Origin: Dreissena polymorpha
Taxonomy: Eukaryota; Mollusca; Bivalvia; Myida; Dreissenidae
Direction of reading: 5' to 3'
Length of the DNA stretch: 64,000 bases
Assembly (NCBI RefSeq): GCF_020536995.1
Contig: NC_068356.1
Coordinates: 20,622,309 to 20,686,308, forward strand
Part shown: piece by piece, positions 26,115 to 39,100 of the stretch
Position numbering within the stretch: position 1 is the stretch's first letter
Layout of the letters: the number at the start of each line of letters is the position of its first letter
The notes under the pieces: generated by a model
Database searches by the model: none
Told to the model about the DNA's origin: nothing
The model's input: only the letters and a program-made list of their open reading frames with translations
Position numbers and translations under genes: made by a program

Positions 26115-26387
26115 TAATCTTAGTCTACCTGTTCCCTATGAACTTGTGTTTTCATGGTCACTTTTTAAAATTTTTGACCAGTGTTTAGCTCTGTTGTTGG
26201 TCAATCTGAGGTTTTTGTCACTCTTTTGCAGCATTTGAACTGCCTTCAGAAAATTAAATATCATCACGTTTTGACATCGCTGTCGGCAACTTTTCTTAAC
26301 ACTGTGACAGTGACATTCACCTCTGTGTAGCACATTGAATGAAGTCTCAAGTAATCTGAATTTGAATAATCCATTGTACCATTCAAG

Positions 26388-27133
26388 ATGGAGACAGGTA
26401 CACACAGTAACATTACAAAATTGGATTGTTTTGTGTGTGGTGTTGCCAGAGGTAGAGTGATTTGTTTGAATGGACGGAAATCTAAAGAACACAACTTTCT
26501 TGAAAAATTGAAATTAGTTTTAAACAATAATGATCTCTTTGCAAGCATCGTTAATTCAAATTCACCTTTGGTATGCAGGAACTGTTACAGGAAGGTAGAA
26601 CAAACATATGATTTCATACTTCAGCTGAAGACTTCAGTTAGTAAATATGTTACTGAAAATAGTGTACCAGTGAAATGGGATGAAACTTTACCTGCAACAC
26701 CGGAGAGTATGAATCCAGAACCCCAGAATGCACAGCCAAACTGTTTAAGGAAGAAACTTAAATTGATGTCACCTGCCAAACAGGTTCAAAATCCAACCCC
26801 TTCTGATAATGCGTCAAATATTCCATTTATAAAACATGCAACCTTGTCGTCCACTTGTATTTCACTGCCAGATCATGGTTACAGTAGACTTGTTGATGGA
26901 GAGGTTTCTAGTGAAAGTACTATTTTAAGCAATTTGAAAGCACTGTTACAAGGCATTTCTGCAGGCAAAGATTCAACTTCAATTCTCTTGCGAGAACTGC
27001 GGACGCAATCCTCAACACTGACTTCAAGACTACCCATTTTTTGCTCAGTGTTGTATAAATACAGAAACTTAAGTAAACTGGAGGACAATATTGATCACTT
27101 CCAGGATGAAATAATTGCAGAGATGATGAAAAG
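26388..27133 (+). CDS. Exon 1 of candidate ZAD-like gene
   Basis: It holds the start codon and the four cysteines (LDCFVCGVARG; LVCRNCYRKVEQTYDF). The donor AAAG|GTAACA leaves phase 2. If unspliced, the frame would end two codons later at TAA. Confidence 0.7.
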
Positions 27134-30100
27134 GTAACAGTATTACTAATAGTTACTTAAAAGGAAGCAATTTGTATAACCCTGATGTGTATACTGGAAT
27201 CACCATGGTGGTCTGTCTGTCTGTCTTTTTAACTCAGCTCTCTATCAAGTTTGCTCAAATCATTCCTCTGAGGTCAAAATCGTACCTGACTTGGCGGTTA
27301 CCTATATATCTTATATTTATACAGTATAAAAAATCCATTAAACTGCAGGTCTATTTATTTCATCTCTTTTGGGGTTTTACTTACTTTAAACTACTCAAAT
27401 ATTATATTTTGTTAGAAAATAAAAAATCTTTGAACAAATCTCTTTAAACATAAAATTTGTAAGATTTAATATTTTATAATGATCTCAGAAATTGTTGCTG
27501 TATATGAGTCGATTATACTGATATTTCAGAGTCCCTCTTCTTCTAAAAGTTATGCTATGTGTGGCTACCCCTGAAAGTGAGAATATGAAACCCTCTATTC
27601 TTCCTGCAATAGCTTCAGCTTACAGCATCTTGATGAAACATAAATATGATAACCTGTCAGCTTACCATAGGTTAACAACCATTATCGCTGTCAATGGGGG
27701 CCTTGATGAAAGAGTAAGTATCAAGACCATTTGTGTATGGAAATTGTTTAAAAGTCTATGCTCATCATCAGGGATGTGGAAATGCCTTATTTTTACTTAA
27801 ACAAATTCTTTGCAAAATATCCTAGTATTTGTTATCAGGAAATGCCAGTTGTTTACGTAATAACGCCTTAATGGACTTTATTTCAAGAAATCTCCTGTCT
27901 GATATATTGTTTTGTGTGACATAATTACTTTTACAAAATAATAACAAAATGATAATTTAATTGTGTAATAAATTATGCTGTTATACAAAAATATCTTTCA
28001 ACCGTGTATATTGACTATATTTTGCCACACTGTTCACTGACAGTCAGGCATATTGCTTGTTCTTGAACAAGTAAATTACTTACAAGGGATGCTAAGTACA
28101 AATGCAAGAAAAATATGGCCGTGACATTCCACACCAATGTTAAAGAGTTTGTGTTAGTGAGCAACATTTTGGGCATGTCATGAAATTTTTATGCCCCCCT
28201 TCGAAGAAGAGGGGGTATATTGTTTTGCTCATGTCGGTCGGTCCGTCCGTCTGTTGGTCCGTCCACCGAATGGTTTCCGGAACCAGTAAAAAGGTTTCCA
28301 GATGATAACTTAAGAACGCTTACGCCTAGGATCATGAAACGTCATAGGTACATTGATCATGACTCGCAAATGACCCCTATTGATTTTCAGGTCACTAGGT
28401 CAAAGGTCAATACAGTAAAATGAATATGGGTCATGCCGGGTCAAAAACAAGGTCACGGGGTCACTTAGTGCGTTTTAAACATCACAATGTTGTCCGCTCT
28501 CTCATTCAAGTACTTTTTATCCAATCTTCACCAAACTTGGTCAGAAGTTGTATCTAGATGATGTCTAGGTCAAGTTTGAATATGGGTCATGCTGGGTCAA
28601 AAACTAGGTCACGGGGTATCTTAGTGCATTTTAAACCTCACCATGTTGCCCGCTCTCTAATTCAAGTAGTTTTCATCCAATCCTCACCAAACTTGGTCAC
28701 AAGTTTTATCTAAATGATCTCTAGGACAAGATTGAACATGGGCCATTCTATGCCTAAAACTAGGTCAGAAGGTCACTTAGTTTGTTTTTTAACATTCAGC
28801 ATGGTGTCCGCTCTCTACATTCATCGTGTTTCCGGCCGCCATATTGAGCAGATTGCAAATAAAGATATTTTTTGAAGCTTCTGGTTACAATACACTAAAT
28901 GATCGCTTCATGTAGGGCTGTACTCTCTAAAAAAAATATCATAGTTGACAGGAAGGCATGTTTTACACTTTTTACCATTATTCGGGTGTTATCTTGCGGT
29001 GATAATTGTAGGGCATGAATAGGTGTTCACTACTGAATCCCTGAAATATGATACACGTGAAGACTATAGTAAACCATTGCACTAGAAAAGGTTACATTCC
29101 ACTAAGAAACGGCCGAAAAAAAAAGTTGCAAAAACAGTCGATTTTGATTTGTGTCAAGTTCTTTCTTGCATTGTACATGACATATCTTTTTTATTGCATA
29201 AATCGATTCCGCTTAGAATGGCCTTTAAGAAAAGGCATGGTTATGGGGGTCTCTATGTGCAAAATATTGCATTTATTTTCGCTCAAAGTTGTCGCATTTA
29301 CATTGAATTATATAGGGAAATTATTTAGTGTATTATGACCTTCTGGCATCATACCGCAAAGTTAAAGAAAAGCAGAGAGGGTCCATCAAGATCAGAGACA
29401 ATACAAGCCAAAACACTACCGCTACTGATACCCTGCCCGTCCATGACTGTTTGTTTTTTTCTTTTCGTAAACATTTAATAGCACTATTTCGGACGTCATT
29501 TGGTTTTCGGAATCTTTTTTCTTGGTTTTTATATTACAGCATTTAGCAACTACCAAATGACTTAATACACCATTATTATTTATTTATATAAACTTATTGG
29601 GTTGTTTACCGGTGCGGTGCTTGTTATTTATGCTTTACTGTCAGGCTATTTGATATTAACGGCGACTAGAATAAATTTATACATATTGATTGACTGTCTC
29701 AGGATTGCGATTGTAGTAGTTATTATTTCTTTATCCCCTGTCAATTTTCTTTCAATTCATACAAATGTCTTTACACAATAAAGTATCCAAGGGGCAGAGC
29801 AAGAACCTGACCCCTTTACTAGGGGAGACACTTTCAGGGTTGGATTCCCATCATCTTACCCACAACACCATGACCTTTAGGTGCCTCCTCCAGTCAGTCG
29901 GAAGTGTAGGCCCCATTATGTCTTTTTTCACTATTTTTCAACTGGCCTCGTGTTTGGCTAGGGAGCTTCCTGGATTCGTTGAGCGGACTGTGCCTCTTGC
30001 GTCTGGTTGCATCTTACTGCAGCTCAAGTCCGCTCAGGCGCTTGCTACCCTTCTCTCTAGGGGGACTTTCCACCTTGGCAGCGTCGCAGTCCGGGCCTTA

Positions 30101-33100
30101 TCACCCTCAAACATGAGGTCAGTTTCAGGTTTTATAGCAGGGATCCCGTAAAGTCAGGAACTAATGGAACTTCAAAGAAATCTTGTATTTAGCCCTGCGA
30201 TTCCCCTTTCCAAACTTTCTATAACCAACTTGGAAAGGGTTGACCCCTATCGCCCCGCGCCCCCTGGCTTTCCGAGACTGGTCAAAATAACTTTCCTTAC
30301 CTCTATTCCAGTCCCTAACAAAATCCTTGTGAAGGGCACTAATATTGCCCTTGACATTCGTCCCTGCCTGGTCCAACCTACCCGGTGTTTTAACTGCCAG
30401 GGTTTCGGCCACATAGCCAGCAGGGGTAAATGTTCTAGTATCACTACCTGTTGCCGCTGCGCCGGATCTACTTGCCAGAGAAGGCGCACTCCGCTTCCTA
30501 CCAGGGGTGCCCCTTCTATAAGAACCTTAGCCACTTTTGCTCATTTTTATGGGGTCACCTGGTCCGAGGCGGAGAGCAGGCTATTTACGCCTGACACTGC
30601 AAGCCAGAGCGTGGTCGCCCGTAACACGATCAACACAACCGGTTCCAAGTCATCACCCAAACATGCCTCTACCGGTAGTATCACGCCCCAAACCGAGAGG
30701 TCATGTCTTTTAGTTGAGGGGTTAGTGGGTAAAAGTACCCCCCCTCAACCTATAAATAGGGAATCCCCTCCCAAGGTTACTTTCGTGGAACCGGTATCCA
30801 AACACACACCCGATTTACGCACCACCCCCCTGTATCGCCTATCCAGGGGGATCCACCCACTCAGAGACGCCCTCCTGTGGCTACCAGGGGATCCTCCCCG
30901 TCCACCACGTTGACCGACGGTGCTAGCGACACCACCTGTAGTGGTCCTACACTGTCGGACGACTCTATGTTTGATGTGACGGGGAGAGACTCTCTGGTGT
31001 CAGTGCACTCCAGTATATTGGCGAACCTTACTATCTCTGGTGTCTGTGAAATATAGGAGGAACCCCGAGTTAGTGTCCCCCCTAACCGTCCCAGAATGGT
31101 CGACTCCCAGACATCCCCAATGAGCTCCCCTACGGACAATACCAGCAGACGTAACTCGTTTGCGGGGGACTCATTTATCCAAATCAAGGATCCGCCAGCA
31201 ACAGGTCCCACATATAGGAAAATATATCTCAGCAAGCTGGTGGATCTGGTTGCTGAGATACTAAAGGACCAGAAAAGGCCCACTGGGAGTCATGTTATAC
31301 TGTGAAACCATTTATTTTCGTCAGCACAAAATTTCGTCCTTTTCATAAAAATGACTATTTCGTCCGTTCATAAATTCGTCCATTTCTGGTTTTGAAAAAA
31401 AAAGCTAGACAAAAAAGTACATGCAGTTAAAACCAAACAACCAAACACAAATCAAAATGTTCTTTATTAATTTGTAACAAAGGGCAGAATATATTTCAGT
31501 CAGGTGTTGATCACACATCGTCATATTTTAATTGCTTTTAATAGTATTGTCTTTAATCCGGATTTGCCGCGTGTAGGCTGTATAATCTTCAACACCCCTG
31601 AAAAACACAATACGCACAATGGGTAATAAATTTGTCAACAATTAGCGCTAATCAACACTATTATACCTAAACGAAGTCGACGCATTCGATACAGCCTTAT
31701 TGCATTCGCGTTTTACAGGAAATGTCAGTTGTCAGTACACTGTATAATGAACACCCCTTTGTGTCAAAACCGGATTTAACTTGAGTGTGAATAGTCGACT
31801 GTTTCATGTTCTTTGTATCAATACCATCTGTGTATCTGTATAATAAGTATACCAGTCTACAAACAAAGTGCCCGCTTCCGCATATGGGTATTCGGACGTT
31901 CAAAAAATTGACCTACGGTTTAGCATTCATACCGTCGAACGCATTAAGCAATATAACTCGTTTTTTTTCACTATTTCTTTACTTGCAAAAATACTTGTGG
32001 CTTATAACTTACCTTGCAATTTTTTTTTCTTGCATTTTGCGAGTGTGCGAGTGTTAATTTCGAGCCCTGTGTATATGCGTGGATTACGCTGGATTTAAAT
32101 GCCTCATGCTTACGGTAGTTCAGTCTTATTTGTTTCAAATATGGGACATGATTGTTCGTTAGGATCTTGAATTCGTCCATCGGTCGAAGGACGACAAAGG
32201 CGAAAATTAATGTCTGACGAATAATAATGGTTTTACAGTATCCTACATCTGTAACAAAATTGATTCTCGATTCAAAAATTGCAGAGAATCACTAACAAAG
32301 GTCATCCCTCCTGATAAATCCCTAACTAATAAAATCCATTCTGGAACTGGGGATCCTCCAATTGTAGCAGATCCAGGATGCCCCCCCGGCCAGCGGTACC
32401 CTTTCCGTTAATAAGAAACCTGTTCGGCTTGCCAGGACCCCCGCGTTGCTCAAAGGGGCCTGTGCAGGCCATAAACTAGGAGTTAAATCTCCTCATAATA
32501 AATTAAATCTGTTTAAACGCAAGTTAATTTCACACCACTATGGACAGTAACCTGCAAATCATTTCATTCAATGTTGGTGGTCTTACCGCCAACAAATTTA
32601 CTGAGTTAAAATATTTTATTGACAGCAACCCTAATACCCATATCCTTTGTTTACAGGAAACCAAGTTTTCCAATAATACTGTAAAACATATACCTGGATA
32701 TAACTGTGAATTTAAGAATTTTGTTAACTTAAACCATAATATTGCCGTTGGCCTTGCCATATATATTAAAAACACAATTAATTATGAACACCTGGGAGTG
32801 AACAACCAATTTAAATCTGATGGTAGCACTGCTATTGAGGCATTAGCAATTAAATTGGTTATTGACAAGAACCGGCCTCTTATCCTGGTCAATTTATATT
32901 CAAGAGGATGTGATCTTGAAACTCTGAACGGCCTCTTTAAGGAATTAAGGACCATTAAAGGTCCCTTTGATGTAATATTCACAGGCGACTTTAATGCACA
33001 TCACCCTGCTTGGGGTTCCATCAATTCAGATGCAGAAGGTCGGGCGGTAAAAGAATGGTTGGACGAGCAAGATCTTATACTGCTCAATGACGGTTCTCCA

Positions 33101-36100
33101 ACCAGACTTAACCCCACTGGTTTTAACTCCCACATTGACCTTACTGCTGTTAATGCCAGGATAGCAAGTGCGTCTGCATGGGCAACCGTTAAAGATACCA
33201 TGGGATGTGATCACCTCCCACAACAGGTTACCCTGCTCAACTATATTGCACAGGGAAATGAGGACCAATGCTCAGGAGAGCAAAAGTTTTTATTGGAAAA
33301 AGCTAATTGGGCTCAGTTTAGGGACCTCTGCTCAGATCTCTCCCTTGCAGATGTTCACTCTCAGGATCCTAATCTGTTTTGCAACAACTTAACTAGCAAG
33401 ATACTGTCCATGGCGGAATGTAGCATACCGGTCTCCTCCGGCAAGGTTAAAGCCAGAAATAGGGTCCCGTGGTGGAATGAGGCGTGCTCCAATGCGGTAC
33501 AGGCCCGTAAAAATGCTTTAAAAATTCTTAAAAAGAACCCCGCTGAGCATAATCTCCTTAATTATAGGTCCCTCGAAAATCAGGCAAAGCGGGTTATTTT
33601 GGACGCAAAAACTCAAAATTGGAAAGAATTCTGTGATTCAGCTATCATTAATTAGAAAAATACTAGGGATTTTTGGAAAAAAATTCACAGAATTAAAGGA
33701 AAATCATTCACCCCTGTACCGCTACTTAAATACAAAGGCGAAATTGCCACAACCCCAAGGGACAAGGCTCAATTTTTGGTACGACATTTCCAATCTGTCT
33801 CCAGTGACTCAAACCTTCCCGTTGAAACTCTGAATTATCAAAAGCGGTTTGAGACTGAGCACCGAAATATTTTAAATGAGCCTGGGGATAATAGCACGCC
33901 TCTCAATTTACCATTTACTATTACAGAATTATTAAGTGCCATTAACAGCAGGAGCAACACCGCCACGGGGCCTGACAAAATAGCATATTTAATGTTTAAA
34001 AATATGCCAGCCATAACTCTGAAAATCTGGCTTAACCTATTCAATCAGGTGTATAGGACAGGCAGGATACCACCCGAGTGGAAGCAGTCCACAGTGATTC
34101 CAATTCCTAAACCCGGTAAAGACAAAAATGATCCAAACTCATATCGTCCAATAAGTTTAACATCACATGCTGGTAAATTAGAAATAATGGTCAAAAATAG
34201 ATTAGAACACTTATTGGAATCAAATAACATACTAAACCCCTTCCAATCTGGCTTTAGGAAGGGGCGATCCACTCTTGATCAGCTAGCTAGATTACAACAT
34301 GATATTCTTTCTGCAAAATATCAAGGGCAATCAGTGCCCCAGATAATTATTTGGGAAATAGGGTTTTCACCCATTGATTTTGAAAAATAGGGTGATTTCA
34401 TTCTTGAAATAGGGTGAAATTAGTTTAAAAAAATGCATACTTTAAAATCATTTCTGCTTTACCTATGTTAAAGCTGCACACTTGTATTGATGCAATAAAA
34501 CTGTAAACTATCATAATTAACTTTAATAAACTGATGTTTCATAACATCTTTAATCCTTGAAACTGTCCTTAATATAAACTTAAAACTAAAAAAAATCGAT
34601 AACACGAATAATTCGGCACTTATTGGCTCTTGCTTTCTTGTTTCGAGAAAGTTTGTGATTGACAGATATTTTGGCGCAACAATGGCGGACGTCTTTCGAC
34701 CTCTCTTTGGCATTTTTATTTCGCATCGTAATATAAACTGACAGTACAGACGCTTTACAAAAACACGCACAATGAACGACGGATTAAGTCAGATTGAAAA
34801 CGCATGTATGCCGTTGTCAATATTATGGTCAAACGCTTTATGATATCTATGTCTAGTCCGCAGAGCGTTTGAATAACTTTGCCTGTTTTTCTGCTCTGTC
34901 ATCCAGGCGCTTGCTGAATAAAAGCGTCGCCGCGTTACGATAATAATTTCAAAAGAAAATACCGAACATGAGCAAAGCATTTTCGATCGAAGCTAGTGTG
35001 TCGTACGCATCGAATTTTACGCTTTTGCGTAAAAATCAAATTGATAGCGTTTTCAATACGCATGATATTGAATTTCTTTGCGTTTTTCAACATTTTAATA
35101 GGGTGAAAGACGCAGATACGCAGCTTATCTGGGGCACTGGGCAATAAGTATTAGCAATTTTTTTGGACCTTCAGGCCGCCTTTGATTTAACATGGACCTT
35201 TGGCATATTAAAAAAGCTAGCTGACTATGGAATCACTGGATACTGTTTCCACTACCTCAGAGCTTTCCTAGAGGGCCGAAAAATCCAGGTCAAGGTCGAT
35301 GGGGAGTTATCAGAGGAAGTCATAACTGACCGCGGAACCCCTCAGGGGTCCGTATTATCCCCATCTCTGTTCTCCGTCATTGTAAACGGTCTACCTGATG
35401 CCGTAAAAGACTCAGGAATGGTTATCACCCAGTTTGCCGATGACTCCGGCACTTGGTTAAAGGGGTCTAACATGTTACACCTGCAAAAGAGGGCTCAAGC
35501 AGGCTTAGACTCCATATGGAAATGGGCAATTGAATGGGGATTCAAAAATTTTCCAACCAAAACAGTAGGAGTGCTATTTGGCCACCAATTTCAGCACTCT
35601 TTGGACTTAAATTTAGGCGGCACCAAAATTATCTTTGAAAAAGTGGTGAAATTTCTAGGTATGTACCTAGATAAACAGTTAACTTTTACTCACCACTTCA
35701 AATATTTGGCAGAAAGGTGCGAAAGGGACCTAAATTTAATGAAAATGTTAAGAGGCACAGGTTTCGGATCAGATAAAAATAGCCTCTTAACTCTCTACAA
35801 GTCCCTTATACGTCCAAAGCTAGATTATGGAGCCCAAATCTATGCATGTGCAAAGCGAAACGCCCTAAAAATGGTTGATGCCATTCAACATAAGGCCCTA
35901 AGGATAACTCTGAGAGCCCTAAACTGTACACCGGGTGCACTGCTTGAGGAGGAGGCCGGTGTGCTGCCTCTTGACTTGCGTAGAAAACAACAGTCCCTTA
36001 ACTTCTAGGCCAGGGCTAAGTCTCGGCATGGTTCAAACCTCGTTAATAAACTTGTCGGGACTGGCACCTTCATCAAGGGGAAAATACTTAAGCGTAAGCA

Positions 36101-39100
36101 TGTCGCCCTACCATTTGGTGCGAGTATGAGGACCCTGGTTTAGGATGCCGGTCTCGACAAGGTACATACCTCTGACAAAATTAGGTTATTGGGGGAGGGA
36201 GAGCAGCCAACAACCACCTAATTATTCAGTCTTGTGACTGTTTTTCTTTTAAACTGTGTAATCTTTGCACAGAACTGATGTAATCTAATAATTGTGTTGG
36301 ATTTGTGTCTCTTTTACACAACTTTTATTTTAGTTTTTAATGGGCTTATTGTTCTACCCCGCCCTTTCTAAATCAGGCCAATGGCATTGACCTGGTCTTC
36401 TTTATTTTAACACATTTTTTATGAGAGTATGACGTTAGTCCACCATTTACATTTTTCAGTTTTTTAATATAATCATATTTTATGGCATTTCTTACTACAA
36501 GAAAGGACGAGGCTGCTCAGTAACCTGGGATTGTTGGCTGCATTGCTACCCCTTTCTTCCCCTTTGACACCCCACCCTTTCCCCTTCAAACTCGAAGAGC
36601 CATGTCGGACTGGAGTGCACGGTGCAGGGCCTTATACCATGAAAAACACTTATTTAGTCCTATCCAGGGTAATACCAATCCCTTGGTATTATTGTCCACT
36701 TTGTTGATACTGCTAATTTTGTACCTTGTAGTACATTAAATCTTGTTATAACTGCTATTTTGTGTAGCAAATTTCCTTATTTTTGTGTAAAAATGCTATC
36801 TTATATAGCAAATTGCCTTAATTTTTTCTCAATACTGCTATTCCTACACCATAGAAAACATTTTACTCTGTATTACACTAATTCATGTTAAAATTGCTAT
36901 TTTATATAGCAAATTTCCTTAATTTTATATTAAATTGCTATTTTATATAGCAAATTGCCTCAATTTTTCCGTTTAATTGCCATTTTATATACCATACAAG
37001 GTACTTTAGTACTATTTCCTCCATTGTTATCACCAATATATAAATAATATTGGTTGGATTAGAGCTTTTTGGGTTTGTTTTAATGCATCTAGGTAATATT
37101 TGGTCTTTTTACCATTTTACATCATACCTTTTTATAATCTTCCTTCAATTGTATACAAACCATTTTCCATTTACCATGCACTCCCTCTGAACCATTGTAG
37201 ACTCCATCCCCACAATTACCTCCCTTAGTTCAACTGAGTGACATCACCCCTGCTGGCTCTTTTTCCCCCACTCACACCGGCCTACACTTCCAAAAATCTC
37301 TTCTTCTTTCAACCCTCCAGGGTGGCAACATGTATTTTAAATATATAAGCGCATATAGTTCTGTACATAATGTAAATAATGTACTTTTTGTACAAATTTA
37401 GTTGTTTTTGTCTCATTTTTAACTGGAAAGCACATTGTCTTACCCTTTATTTTTATGTGGCCCTATAAAGGTGACCGTTTGGAAACACGTAAGTCATTAC
37501 CCTTAACATATAAGTTTTGTTTTACTAAACTCACTTTTAAATATTGTTTTAATGCCACTCTGGGGGGACTTCTCTTCTCCATAGCCCAATCCTCTTTAAG
37601 TTCCATACAGACAGGGTCTAACGTTGGAGCATTACGGCTATATTCCATGTCTGCAAGTGTTTAACATTGAGCCACATACATAAATTTATACACATTACAT
37701 TTTTAATAACTCAATACTCAATTGCAACATTAATAGATATTTGAGAGTTATATTCCCTATGTGTTATTATATTTTATCTTTTTTCTTTTCTTTCTTCATA
37801 TAATTGCATGTATACATGCAAATTCACTTTACATTTGAGAGCCGTTAAATCAAGCTTTAGCATCCCTACTAATTAATGTTCATAGATAAGCATATCTTTC
37901 CATCGATTAGATCTTGTTGTATGACATTTCGTTTAAACCTTAAATAAACACATAATAATGGTACTTGACTATGTATGTAAATATATAGTGGCAATGTTAA
38001 ACCACTTTGTGATCTGGAAAACCCTCAAATATTATTATTTTGTGTTTGTTTCTCAAGCATATTACACATCTGTGTATTCCTTTTTCTATAAGCATTATAT
38101 TAAAATAATCCTATTTGGATTTTAACATTTAAAACACAGATCACAAAGTTTAAAGACTCCAACAAACCCATAGCAGTATATACTGAACAGTGGGTCTAGT
38201 AATGATGATGCCACATACAACAGTATGTGTGTTTTCACCATCTTTACTTATAAAAATTGGGCTATTCTCTCTCTCTCTCTTTTAAAAAACAAAACAAAAC
38301 AACTATCATATAATAACATCAACATACTAATATTAATAATTAATAAGAATTATAGTAGCATAACATAAACAAATCATGAATTTCTTTAAAAGTTCTTTTG
38401 GATGTAATTATCCTTTTCTTTCATTTCTATTTTCTGCAAAGAAACTATTACTGTTTACTTTTTGTAAAGTGCAAGTCCGCCGTGGGAAAATTCTATTTAT
38501 AAACGGATTGACCTACTTGTAATTCTTAATAAGAAATTTCGGCCAATCAGCGCCATCGTTTTAAAAGTCAACTAACGAATTAAAACGCCGCTTTTTAACA
38601 GCGTTAGGCTCAGCCAGTGTAAAGCTAATTTTTAAACTACTACATTTTTATTAAAGCATCGCACCAACACTGCAAAGTTTTATATTTGTATCAATGGTAC
38701 AGCCCAGTAAAATCGGGCTGTCCATTTTATGGCCGTTTTCGACCTTTTAAATGCAGAGTTTTAATGATAAGCAGTGTGCTTGGGCAATGGTTTATTAACC
38801 GAAGTCCCGAGGGTAAACAACCCCATTAGTCAGTCCGCTCTCTAATTCAAGTAGTTTACATCCGATCTTCACCAAACTTGGTCAGAATTTTTATGGAGAT
38901 GATTATAAGGCCAAGTTAGAACATTGGCCTTTCTGGGTCAAAAACTAGGTCAAGGGGTCACTTAGTGCATTTAAAAAATTGAGCATGGTGTCCGCTGTTT
39001 ATTGTGAAGACGACATGCAAAATAATATGTGTCAATGCGGCATGTGGGGGTATTGATCACTTCTGTGACAAAGCTCTAGTTTGTTTGAGTAAAGAAAGAG

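Larger units (their letters stand above)
29765..36140 (+). mobile_element. Non-LTR retrotransposon (I/Jockey/Nimb-like group), two ORFs, split by two DNA transposons
   Basis: ORF1 carries a zinc knuckle, ORF2 an APE endonuclease and a reverse transcriptase. The element is broken by in-frame stops in both ORFs and one frame change in ORF1, and carries insertions at 31300-32238 and 34332-35139, so it is inactive. It is less AT-rich than its surroundings. The 3' UTR may extend towards 38 kb but no tail or target duplication is clear. Clade assignment is inference from ORF layout and the QFADDSGTW motif. Confidence 0.85.

Noticed and set aside
29765-36140. Host gene with endonuclease and reverse transcriptase domains (telomerase-like or domesticated)
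   Set aside because: The ORF layout (zinc knuckle, APE endonuclease, reverse transcriptase) and several stops fit an inactive LINE.
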